A stretch of DNA of 44,409 bases from Fragilaria crotonensis (taxonomy: Eukaryota; Bacillariophyta; Fragilariophyceae; Fragilariales; Fragilariaceae): contig JAKSYS010000521.1 in assembly GCA_022925895.1 (NCBI GenBank), positions 1 through 44,409 of the forward strand, written 5' to 3'. The notes beneath the pieces were generated by a model, which saw only the letters and a program-made list of their open reading frames with translations, ran no database searches and was not told the origin of the DNA. A program made the translations under genes and the position numbers. How positions within the stretch are numbered: the stretch's first letter is position 1; each line of letters starts with the position of its first letter. This document shows positions 30,909 through 41,274 of the stretch, in pieces.

Positions 30909-31900
30909 TCATGCATGTTTCGCATGAATGAATTCGTTTGAGTACGCACTGTACGCAAGCCATTATTGGTACGTAGAGTACTATATATATTCTTTTAGAA
31001 AGTGTTTACAAGCCATGGAGCGGGAGGTCCATCTGCAATGGATGGTTTGCCACAAAGCAGTTGCATTCTGCTTTGAAGATAGGCACGATCGATGTTACGA
31101 TGTGCACTTTTCTTCCCGCAATCGCATCCAGCAGGTCGCGAATGACTGACCGGAAATGCGATTCGAGGAGGTGAGAAACTCCATGCATCTTGGAAGATCG
31201 TTGGGTGCGTTTCCAGCTTGGTGACTTTTACAAGTCTATAACAATTGGTATCTTCCAAATGGCGTATGAAATTTAAGTAATATCAAGACTCCGCATACCC
31301 TTCATAGTACCGGAACTTGAACGTTCGGAAACGTGGAACGAACCATTATACTCCGGACTTCGGAGTATCAGCTGTCAGGTTGAGTATCAAGTTTCCTGAG
31401 TCGTAGAGAATCGAATTATTTACGGAGTGTTCGTAAATTTAGACTTTGCGACTTGCATGATATTTTCACGAAATCCTGCGGGTATGCAATATTGTCCATT
31501 ATGCCATGTCTCGTGAGGGGTCATTCGAGAAGTGGGATATTGGAAAGCAGCACGAGGCATCACTCGCGTTTTCCGCCACTGCATTTTTATGGCACACATT
31601 TCCAACGGGCGACTGGGATAATTCTTTTACATATATTGTTAATACTACCATTTATGCGAGTGCCAAGGGGCTTATATATACTCCACATACATTCCCGTAC
31701 GACATAGTTGGCACCTTATATGTATTTTCACATCAAAGGCAATAGTCGTTTATTGTAAATGCGAATCATTTATGATAGTGCTGCTCGCCTTTTGCTCGTG
31801 TTGCAAATTCTGACACACACTTCAATACTATAATTCCTGTTACCTCTAAACTGCACAACACCCGTCTCCTCTTGCCGTTTGCCTTTTTGCTCTATCTCCA
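30909..31900. promoter_or_regulatory. Intergenic, upstream of DUF6824 gene
   Basis: About 1 kb without a recognisable gene. It contains the inverted repeat ATACTCCG-GACTT-CGGAGTAT at 31348-31368 and TATATATT near 30983. Likely holds the promoter of the DUF6824 gene. Confidence 0.45.
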
Positions 31901-33573
31901 ATGATGTTGATCGAATCCCCTTCCACTACCGACGCACCCAAAGAAGTACATTCTCCTCCATCGTCTGTCATTGATGTCGACGCTGACGGTGACGATGGTG
32001 ATGGCATCGAAACTCCTTCCGAAACGGATGTTTTGCTGGGTCGAGGCGCTGGATGTTGGAACCATCCGGGGAATCGCAAGTTCAGGGACATTGTTCATAA
32101 GCACCTTTGTTCCTACGACAATGCGAAGCTTCGAGTTGAGAAGACTCACATCGTCTCCGTTATTCTTGATTTAGTCCATGCGAACAACGGTCGTTTCCTC
32201 AAAAAGGATCATGTTACCAAGAAATGGTACGTTGTGGACAGGCAAGTTGCAAACGAGAAGATTGGTCATGCGATTAGAGACAGAAGAGCCACGGCCAAGA
32301 GCGCATTCGAGTCTGCGAGTGACGATCAAGATGAAGAACTGGATGAAGAACACTCTAATGCAAGGAAAGGGATGGACATTGAAATGGACCTACAGAAACG
32401 TCAGGAAGAACATCCAGACGCATTCTTCGCAGCACGTCCTCCAAATCACCTCATTTCGCCCCTCCTTCGCGGAGAAGCTGCATTAGCCAACTTGGCTGCC
32501 TTTTCCAATGCATTGGGACCTACCTCCGCAGCTGCCAATCCATCCTTTCGACGCCTGTTGCCACCCCTACCTGGACTGCATGGTCGAGGTCGATTTCCTC
32601 CACCACCTCAGATGCGAAGACCCTTCTTTACCAGAGACGAGAATTTCTGAAAATATCAAACCCATGGGTACCCACGTAAAGCTACGCTCACGGAAGTACC
32701 AGCCCAAACCCACCCAGAACCCATACGATCTACCAAGACCTACCCAAACCCACCCAAACCCAGTAGTTAGTACTGGACTAGATGGCTCTACTACTACCGG
32801 TAGCAAACATCTACAGTCATTTTTTGCTATGATTTGCCGGCCCACCCAGACCCACCCATGAAATCCTGAGCTCACCCAAAACCCACCCTTAACCCAATGG
32901 GTTTGGGTGGGCCGTGGGTTTGGGTGGGCTGGGTTTGAAATTCCCGTCTCTGTTCTTTACTCCACCACCACCACTTCCCAATCCCAACAATGCTCTTGAG
33001 CAACAGTTGCAAGAACACCATCGCACGCTCATTGAACAGTCCTCGAGTTATCTTCAAAATGCAACGGAAGCGTTGCGAAAACTCCAAACGACTCAACAAG
33101 CCATGAAGGCAATCGCCGTGCAGAGGCAACAGCAACAACAGCAGCAGCAACAACAACGACAGCAACTTCAGCGATTGACCAACACCAATCAATTGCAATC
33201 CGCTGTCATGGCGATGCATCGAGCTGCTGCGACTGCTGCTGTCATGAACAATCCTCAATCACTCTTGGCGAATCCGTTCCTTCGAGACCAACAGCGACCT
33301 CCTCCTCTTCCTGCTGCGGCAGCAGCAGCTGCAGCTACTGCACGTATTCTGAATAAACCCAGATCACTCGCGGCAGCAGCGAATCCATTTCTTCCACAAC
33401 AACAGCCACCACTCCGAATGCAGCGGCAAGTCAATCATGTTGGTCCTGCTGGATTGAACAATAACAACAATAATGGTGCAGGTGCAAACACACTCATGGA
33501 GCTGGCACGGTTGTCCACCATGCTCGAACGGCTGGATCAGATCAAGAGTTCCACGGACATTGTCATTGACTAA
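31901..33573 (+). CDS. DUF6824 (NHPGN-type) regulator, coding sequence interrupted by a MITE
   Basis: ATG at 31901. Acidic N-terminus, then the DUF6824 domain at residues ~42-131: ETDVLLGRGAGCWNHPGNRKF, LRVEKTHIVSVILD and WYVVDRQVANEKIGHAIRDR. This is a probable DNA- or protein-binding module expanded in diatoms. The frame stops at 32650 inside an inserted element (32632-32952), so the present allele encodes 249 residues ending RPFFTRDENF. Downstream of the insertion the same frame resumes as FFTPPPPLPNP, with a helical Q-rich part (EQQLQEHHRTLIEQSS), poly-Ala, poly-Asn and an end at 33573. Removing the element plus one target-site copy leaves 1,344 nt, a continuous protein of 447 residues. 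The truncated product keeps the domain but loses the coiled-coil/Q-rich half. Confidence 0.85.
32632..32952. mobile_element. hAT-type MITE (321 bp) with 8-bp target-site duplication
   Basis: Terminal inverted repeats of 16 bp with one mismatch: CAGAGACGAGAATTTC at the left end, GAAATTCCCGTCTCTG at the right end. The flanks are a perfect 8-bp direct repeat, TTCTTTAC, at 32624-32631 and 32953-32960. An 8-bp duplication and CAGAG-type ends are typical of the hAT superfamily. The interior has many CCCACCCAAACCCA words in one orientation on the left and the complement (GGGTTTGGGTGGG) on the right, i.e. subterminal repeats. No transposase is encoded, so it is non-autonomous. The near-identical ends and TSD imply recent insertion. 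Confidence 0.9.
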
Positions 33574-34078
33574 TTGCAGAGAAGAACGAGATTGATGGTG
33601 GTTCGTGCTGACACGCACTCACAACGATTTCGATCGTGCTTCACCCCTCTACACGTTTGTCACTCATTCCGTTGCTCACTACATGTGTACCGTACAAGTA
33701 TTACTCTCCATGGACGAAAACCTATATCTATCTCTTTATAAACAACACGTTGTTCCTCTAACTATCTATTGGGCATATCAATCTACACTCGTAACATGAA
33801 TACCAGTTGCTAACTAGGTACCCGACGAAGGTGACCAAATTCCACTGATTGCTTCTCTATATGCAAGAGGGGTTCTCAATCGAAGCAAAAAGTCTTGAAC
33901 GATTCATAGACAGTCAATCGTACATGATTCATGACGGTGCATGCTTGCAAGAAAGATTGCCTGCGAAAGTGAAAAGAAAAATACAGGACCTACTTGTTCT
34001 TCTCGTTGGTGCCAACAATCGTTACAGATAACCAAGTTCTATATCACTTCCTTGATCTACCTACGTCTCCTTAATGCC
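33574..34078. other. Intergenic, convergent 3' ends
   Basis: A 505-bp spacer between the DUF6824 gene and the PAS gene. GTGTACCGTACAAGTATT near 33685 is the only patterned sequence; no gene was seen. Confidence 0.45.
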
Positions 34079-35383
34079 TTATCCCATGGCCGAAAGGAAT
34101 GCCTGTTTGTGACGAATGTCTCCCGTCATTGCAGTTTTTCCAACATTGCTCATGCTCATGTTGATGCCACGACGCAACAAGTTCAATTCCACTGAAAAGT
34201 GAGTAAAGTTACTGTTCCATTCGCCGCCGCACGTAGTAGTTTCACCATCACGTGACACATCGGATTCCATCACTTGTGAAGGCTGTGGCTGTGATGGTGT
34301 TGCAGTCGAGCTTGTCTTTCGACTGCTGGGCATGATGGGCGTTACCTTGATGCGAAACTCCATGTCATGATTTTTGGGACAGCATACACTGGTGTAGTCA
34401 CCTTCAGACGATGAGGCTGCGCATAATAATTCCAAACACAGTTTTTCTGACTGTGATGGTTTATTATTAGACGGAGCGACAAGGTCAAGCAGATTCTTGC
34501 CCAAGGCATCGTCTGAGGGAATGCCAGTTGCGACCGAGAATGCAGCATTGCAAAACACAATGGTGTAGGGCGAGGTGGAACGCGTGACGAGCCTCGGGAA
34601 CTTGGAGAAGGAAATCGCATCCTCCATAGAAATAGAAGCAGTGGAAGGGCATGCTATGTAGTGCATCGTTGGTGGCTCGTCTTGCAACTTTGCAGACCCA
34701 ATACCTTCGTCGTCATCGATGTCGAGCCTAGCGTTAAGCACCAATATGGTGGACGATCCTTGACTGACGTCACTCTCTGTGTCACTGAGGGACGATGAGC
34801 TGTCGCTGCAACTCGAAGGACTTATCGATCGTGGGGGCATTGTTATTCCACCTCGGTACGAAGAAGCCGTCTGACGAATCAGATGCTCATAGATGGCACC
34901 ACAGTCGGTAAGGATATCGTCGGAGATGAGACAAGTTGCAGAAGTTCGGCCACTGCTGCTGGAGTTCGACGCAGAATCAATGTTGCCATATACAAGACTG
35001 ACGGAGGAGAGATCGATGAATGGGGCGACTCGTGATCGCTTTGTGTTTAACTGGAGCGCAGTGGTGTCCTGCCACTGCGAGGTCAGTTTTGCCATTGCAG
35101 CATCATAACTAAGTTCGCTTAGCTTTCGCCGCTTAGCGCGATCTTCAGCATCAGCTGGCCGTCGCTTGTGCTTGTGATATAGGCCGATCAGACACGGTGG
35201 CGCGCTACCACTGACAACAGCAACCCCTGCCCTTGTCGACTCTTCCTGGTCTGCAGAATAACCACTCACCGTTTCATTTAGTGGGGGCGTTTTCTTGGCG
35301 CCCTTACTGTTTCCACAAGGAGACCTTGACAATGTGCTCTGGTCTATGTGAAGTCTATTGCTTGCGAGTGATACAGAAACCAT
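34079..35383 (-). CDS. PAS-domain protein, probably nuclear
   Basis: 434 residues from the first ATG (35383); the frame is open further upstream but without an ATG, so an upstream exon is possible. Residues ~71-87 form a bipartite basic signal (KHKRRPADAEDRAKRRK). A Ser/acid-rich middle follows (SSCSDSSSSLSDTESD). The PAS domain lies at about residues 262-375: FPRLVTRSTSPYTIVFCNAAFSV, then TGIPSDDALGKNLLDLV, and a strand KVTPIMPSS. The Cys-containing NCRFLQ-type flavin signature of LOV domains is absent, so it is probably not an aureochrome-type photoreceptor. The ligand or partner is unknown. A regulatory role is inferred from the domain and nuclear signal, and it neighbours two other regulators (bZIP, DUF6824). 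Confidence 0.72.
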   Translation of the reverse strand: MVSVSLASNRLHIDQSTLSRSPCGNSKGAKKTPPLNETVSGYSADQEESTRAGVAVVSGSAPPCLIGLYHKHKRRPADAEDRAKRRKLSELSYDAAMAKLTSQWQDTTALQLNTKRSRVAPFIDLSSVSLVYGNIDSASNSSSSGRTSATCLISDDILTDCGAIYEHLIRQTASSYRGGITMPPRSISPSSCSDSSSSLSDTESDVSQGSSTILVLNARLDIDDDEGIGSAKLQDEPPTMHYIACPSTASISMEDAISFSKFPRLVTRSTSPYTIVFCNAAFSVATGIPSDDALGKNLLDLVAPSNNKPSQSEKLCLELLCAASSSEGDYTSVCCPKNHDMEFRIKVTPIMPSSRKTSSTATPSQPQPSQVMESDVSRDGETTTCGGEWNSNFTHFSVELNLLRRGINMSMSNVGKTAMTGDIRHKQAFLSAMG

Positions 35384-36971
35384 CGTACATTGATTTTTTA
35401 GGGCTGTTAACTGGTGCGGAGGAGCAGTGGAGTGCTCGAGTACACGCTCTTGAGAATCAAGTTTTGTGAGTTGCTTCTTCAAGGTGATCTCGAGTGTGTT
35501 AGTATTTTTCTACACACATTTTATATATGAGAATACATCCAAGTTTACATGTTTTATATTGAAATGTTTCGTATATGCGTTATATCGACAGAAGTGTTGT
35601 CAGTGTTACTTATGGCTAGCCTAATCTGATTGGTCCCTCGTAAGCGTGTGTGGAAGGGGTTGCGAACCTAGCTCGTGCATCATCATTAGACACGGAATTG
35701 CCCCGGCTAGATGACGTAGACAAGATGGAACTCTACTTAAAGTCGATCGCATGGACTCAACAATGACGCAGACGCAGAAGGTCCGATTGGGCGTCTAAAT
35801 GACATAGCAACCCCTTCGGGTCATTTTCTTGAGTGTATTCCCAAAAGACCACAGTACTGCAGTACTCGGCGTACGGCGTTCTACAAAATGGAGCAGAAGC
35901 TACACTACGAAGCTGGCGCCTTCGAAAGCCGGTATGACAGCAAGACGTTGCAGTCGGATCCGACAGTAGGGAATGCAACGAAATGATGCCTTCCGACGGT
36001 TATACAGTACTCCAGTAAGAAAGGAAAAAGAGCCAGCACACCCCCTGATTGGTATTTGTGGTATGCTTACAGATTGACGTCTGTACTTCGTTGCAGTTTG
36101 CAGTTTACTCGGTTCTGGCTCACAACCGGTTCTGAGCCGGTTTTGAGTCAGAGAACTGTACTGGAGTACCAGGTACTTGTACCAGCGTAAATTTGAAAGA
36201 TTTTGGGGTCCTACTGCAGATTTTGAATCACAAATCTGCTGTCGAATTCATGCTCCAAGATTCCATTGCACGTCATGGTGGTAATCATAAGAAATCTGCC
36301 ATGTATCATAGAGTCCAGAAATTAGTCTTTTTGGTAGGCCATTGCAGCTCTGGTATGAATTAAATTTTAGTATAAATAATGAATTCGAGCAGAAGTAGAG
36401 TCTCCTCATTGGATTTCATGATCGGATGCAGATACTAACCAAAAAAGCACAAACCAAGCATCTTAATCATTGAAATGGTTTAGTATCACACAACGGTGAG
36501 TCTTAACCTGACAAATCAGCTTTGTCAATGAAACTGGACTGGACTCTGAGGAGTCTTGCAATCGTGTTGAGTTTCATCATTAACTTGCTTGAGATGTATC
36601 AATTGCGAGATATGCCATTACATATTCTTGTCAAGCTTGCCTCGCAAATCTTCTGATCAGATTACCCTTTGAGGAGATCACATCTTTCTCCGACACGCAA
36701 AAGTGAATGCTAGCCTTGAAATACTATTTGCCTTTCATTTCTTGAGCGCTCAAGTTTCTGCAAGCACCCTTGGCGCAGGCCCAGACATAATCCACACCCT
36801 CGCCACAGCAAGTTTGGTGTCAATAGAACCTTGACGCCGAGAATCTTTGCAATATGGTGCTACAGCATGCCCTCCTACACAATTTTCTAATTTAGTTTTT
36901 CGCAAGTACGTTCCGTCCGCCGACCGTAGTTGCGTATACCGAATAGGAAGTTGTCGCGTGAAACCGCTACC
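35384..36971. other. Intergenic between the PAS gene and the retrotransposon
   Basis: About 1.6 kb. The left end holds the PAS gene promoter (TATATATG near 35524). Short GTAC palindromes occur at 35852-35877 and 36160-36182 (CTGGAGTACCAGGTACTTGTACC). An imperfect repeat CCGGTTCTGAGCCGGTTTTGAG lies near 36127. The right end is presumably the retrotransposon 5' UTR, but no boundary is visible. Confidence 0.4.
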
Positions 36972-39900
36972 ATGACCATCATGACGGATGAGACGGCTAT
37001 CGTACCTCCATCTGCGTTCCCGGATGACTGGGATCCATTGCACCCCTTGAATGGATTCCAGTGCGACAAGTGGTTTGATCATCCCACGACAACCGGACCA
37101 GATTGGTTCTCCAACGAAGAACGTGCTCGCCGCGAGGCAAACGCATATGCTTATCGCCAGATAGGTACTAAGGAACAGTGGAATCGGTATCTTCTTCTCG
37201 GATTCTTTACGTTTGACGACTGTATCGAATGTGATAAAGTTTGGGCTGCTATGGAAACCGATCCCCTTCAAGTCCACCGGTCGATTTGGTATACTTTTTG
37301 CTTTCACATCGACCAGGAGATGAACATTCCTCCCATGTTGAACGCATGGGCTTTGAATGTGTCCCAGGCATATCTCTCGCATTATGATCCGACCACACTT
37401 CATGAAACAGATACACTTGCGTTTGAGTGGAAGAAGATGCCCTTTATGACACGTATGGACACCGATGAGCAATCGGAATGGATACCAGTTACAAGGCGCA
37501 GACGTTCAAAGAGTCCCCAGCACCCCCAACCGCAACGGGAGTAGCACCAGGAAGTACGCCGTCTTGGAATGTTGAACTCTCCTACCACAGAAACAGTGGC
37601 ACTTGTCGAGACCGTTACAACACCACAAATTATGCAGAATTCTGGAAAAAGAAGTATCCCAAAAATCTCGAACTCAACTTTCATGGTCCCAAGGATTACC
37701 GCCGGTCACAACTGTAAATGAAGACGATGAAGAGAGTGATGATGAAGCACATCAGAAAACGTGCGACACAGATTTAAACTCGGCATCAAGCAATCCTCGC
37801 ACACTCAGTCCAGTAAACTCCTCCATATCAAAACATTTCAGCAAACGATGGTACCTTTCGTGTGAATGTCAAGTGGCACCCACCCGAGAATACTCATGCG
37901 TGCGAAAAAGATAAGAAGAAACTCAATGAGGCCATATACGATATTGTCAAAGTTATGGTTCCTCCGGAAGTGGGAATTTTCTATCGCTGGGAGAGTGAAG
38001 ATCTCCTCATGTCTAAATCAGTGCAGGAACTGACCGCGACCGAACTTCGCGAGTTCATTTCTCCAGCGATTACGTTCGTTCATGCTCAGCATCAGATTAT
38101 CTTCGGACTCAGGATCAGTTTTCAAGTGTCCCCAGGAGTCTGGATGCGGAGTGACATCATGAAAGGTTTTTCACGTCAAAAACGCTGGAAGTGCTAGTAT
38201 CCAATTCCAAGAGCACGAGTGGAAAAATGGTGACGGCAGGATATGTCTTGTTGAAAGCCCCAACACAACGCAGCAGCTCTCTCAGTACAATTTTTTGAGA
38301 AGTGTTCTCCCAAAAACGCCCATATTTTGATGTCGTGAGGTATAAGAAAACCCCAATGGACCAGCTGATCCCTCATCTCAGAATTCAATGTGGCGAAAAA
38401 CATGTTACACCCCTGTGTCAGGCATTACTCCCAGTGTTGACGGGTCAAGGAAGTGCTATGTTTATCCCCGGTATGCCCTCGGCACGATGACGGAAGAAAA
38501 AATTAAAGGCCATTTTTGTTCCATGAAACATGGGCCCGGTCATTGAAAGCGATTCAATGTCTCCGCATGTTAATCACTTGGACCAAAAACGGATTGAATA
38601 TAATGATGATGGCACCACAACGGAACGATCTACCCGGGTGGGCGTCAACAATCTTAGCACCGGACAATAGTTCTCCAGCATTATGCGACGTTGTTAATGG
38701 CCCTCCAGACCACAAAGCATACTTGCTGGTGCCAAGCCATTATTTACAGGCGACTCAACACGCATGGCGATCTTATAAAGCAAGATTGTATCCACCAAAG
38801 CATCGCGAAGCACGGTTTCGAGATTTGTTACCCGGATTACCTGATGTCATTCACATTCAAGCAGAAATCGAGGCTCATGTGTCGTTTTCGAAAAACTCTC
38901 GGAAGCATCGGTTTGGAAACGGGCGGATCAAGGTTTTACTGGCTATACATCACCGAACACCATCGCAGGCAAAGGCACAGATGAAAGTTTGACCGAGAAT
39001 TTGTCACGATCAGTCGCTAGCCCTGCGTGGCCGACACCAGCGGAAGCATCTCTCAATGATAAAGACAACAGCCGTTCATTGTCATCAAACCACAGGACCA
39101 CCTATACGCCGATCACCGTCATCGTTTGGGTTGCGACACCTCTACTAGCACAGAAGATCGTAGCTAGCGTCTACACGCTCACTCACCAATGCATCAAAAA
39201 TTCAACAAATGACACACGATTTTCAGGCTTGAGCCAGATGCAAAGGAAACTACAGCCCTAGAAGTGTCGGGAAAAAGATCCTCCGAAAGGCTTCTATCTA
39301 TGGAACAACAGTTTTCTCGATCGATGATCTTGATAAAAAATTGGTAGCGGTGACAGACAAACTAGCTCTTGCAACTGAACAAATGGAGAAATCAAATCAG
39401 ACGCAACAAAACATCTCATCGGATATGGAAGATATGAAAGCTCATACAGCGCAACAATTTGCAGAGATGAATAAACGTCTTCTTTCGAATATGGAAGGCC
39501 AGGATAAGATCTCCACAATGCTTGATCTTCAGGAACACTTTGAAAAAATGTCCTCATTCATTGAAAGCTTAGCCAATAAGATGGAACTCGATCGGAAAAA
39601 GGCAGCAAGAAAGTCCCCATCACAAACTACAAGTATCCCCAGAGGCCATTCTGTTGACGCAAGTGTTGAGTCTTGCACCTCACGTTCCACAAGTAACGCT
39701 AGCACAACGTCGGTTCATCCATTAAGTCCAAGTCTTCGGTTCAGTCAACTGCTTCGTCTGCTGAGTATCGATCGCCGGAAAAGAAAAGCAGCGATCACAT
39801 GGAAAACATGGTACTTTGCCAACAATTGCAACACACAGCGACGGCATTTCCTCTGACGATTTCGAAGAATGCCAAAGCCCGGAGTTTATGGAGCTATGTA

Positions 39901-40200
39901 CAAATTTGGACCATGATGCGTTCCGAAGCCTCGACGATCCGCGGCATCATACCAATATTCAGAGAGATGACATCACGCAGCGTGACCCAACCAAGAGTAG
40001 AGGTACCTTCCTCCGATTCTCCACCACTTGCTCCCTAGATCCACAATACAACATTTCCACGGATCTAGCTGGAGCGGCGAACACATGAGCGCAGCGAGTT
40101 CTCGGATAAACGACTTGCCGAACACGGCGAACTTATGGCGGATCAGACTACAGATACACTCCTTGAAAAAGCGCAACATCAATGGAAGAACTTATTCAGT
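36972..40200 (+). pseudogene. Retrotransposon ORF1 (gag-like), frameshifted
   Basis: It begins at the ATG at 36972 (MTIMTDETAIVPPSAF) with 190 clean codons up to RRRRSKSPQHP, then changes frame. A second block (37862-38160) reads WHPPENTHACEKDKKKLNEAIYD and VPPEVGIFYRWESEDLL, a globular segment probably involved in nucleic-acid binding. A third (38302-38520) has FDVVRYKKTPMDQLIPHL and FIPGMPSAR. A fourth (39341-39640) is a clear coiled coil (EQMEKSNQTQQNISSDMED, FAEMNKRLLSNMEGQ), consistent with an oligomerising ORF1 protein. Stops and at least five frame changes separate these blocks. No zinc knuckle was seen. It is not translatable as it stands. Confidence 0.6.
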
Positions 40201-40229
40201 AGACCTATCTCTCCAACGATGACTTCCAA

Positions 40230-41274
40230 GTTTAAGGAGCAAGGACGTCGCCAACCAAGTCTTCTCACCAGGAGTAATCAAAGAAAATGAACCCTGGGAG
40301 ATCTTTTATCAGGCAAGCTCCGCTCATCACTCAGTATATATTCAAAACGTGAATGGTTTATCAATCGATCGACGAGGCGGGCAATTGAATGATATTTGTG
40401 AAGTTATTCGAGAAACCCAGGCAGACATTTTTGTGGTCAGGAACACAATCTCGATGTTACTCAAATGCGCATCGAAGTATCCTGTATGACACAGTCCGAC
40501 AGCATTGGGATAGAACTAGATTCATTGCAGGTACTACACCTATCCCGTTTGCGACCCATTATAAACCAGGAGGTACGTTCCTTCTTACTATCGGCAACGT
40601 TTCAGGGAGAATTGTCAACCAAGTCCAGGACCGGTGGGGTCGATGGGTGATTCAAGAGTTCTCTGGGCGAGCAGGCATGAAATTGATCATTGTGTCCGCA
40701 TACCAGCCGGTAGACCGAAGAGGACACGAAGGGAACTTGACTGTAGCAAGTCAGCATAGGAGTCTCCTCCTACAAACACAGGATGCTCTCAACAACCCGA
40801 GATCAGCGTTTCGAAGGGATCTTTTGGAGACACTGCGGACATACAAAAAAGCAGGTTCTGATATTCTTCTGGTTGGAGACTTCAACGAACCCTTCGGCTC
40901 GGACCATGATGGCTTGAGTTTCATCGCCGCTGAACTTCAACTAGTAAATCTCGGCAACTATCGACACTCCTCCAAAGTTCCTGCTACGTACGCGAGAGGT
41001 TCCAGAATGCCTTGATTACGCCCTCGGTAGCGCAAGAGTGCGCGATGCCTTGATCTCTATGGGATATGAATCCTTTAATGCTCGTTTGTCGTCTGACCAT
41101 CGCGGCTATTTCTTGGATTTTGATACCCAGAAATTGTTTGAGTCTAACCCTGACTTGGCAATTTCAGCTCGACGCATGCTTAAAGCCAACAACCCACATC
41201 AAGTCACAGCGTATATTAATAAAATGTACGAGCTTCTTCAAGAACACAATGCATTTGCTAGGGAAAGCGATTGA
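40230..41274 (+). pseudogene. Retrotransposon APE-type endonuclease domain, frameshifted
   Basis: Order of motifs of an exonuclease-endonuclease-phosphatase fold: YIQNVNGLSIDRRGGQL (about 40335-40390), then after an extra T near 40435 EHNLDVTQMRIE, IIVSAYQPV (about 40685), LLVGDFNEPFGSDHDGL (about 40869-40918, catalytic Asp/Asn), and LSSDHRGYFLDF (about 41083-41120, catalytic Asp-His). At least two frame changes interrupt it (near 40435 and near 41010). It nicks target DNA to prime reverse transcription in intact elements. Confidence 0.82.

Noticed and set aside
32641..32960. Intron in the DUF6824 gene
   Set aside because: The interval has transposon ends and a perfect 8-bp duplication instead of a GT...AG pair at the edges, and a stop precedes any usable donor.
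36750..37472. 240-codon minus-strand frame over retrotransposon ORF1
   Set aside because: No ATG-led domain. It lies antisense to a strand with clear retroelement protein pattern.
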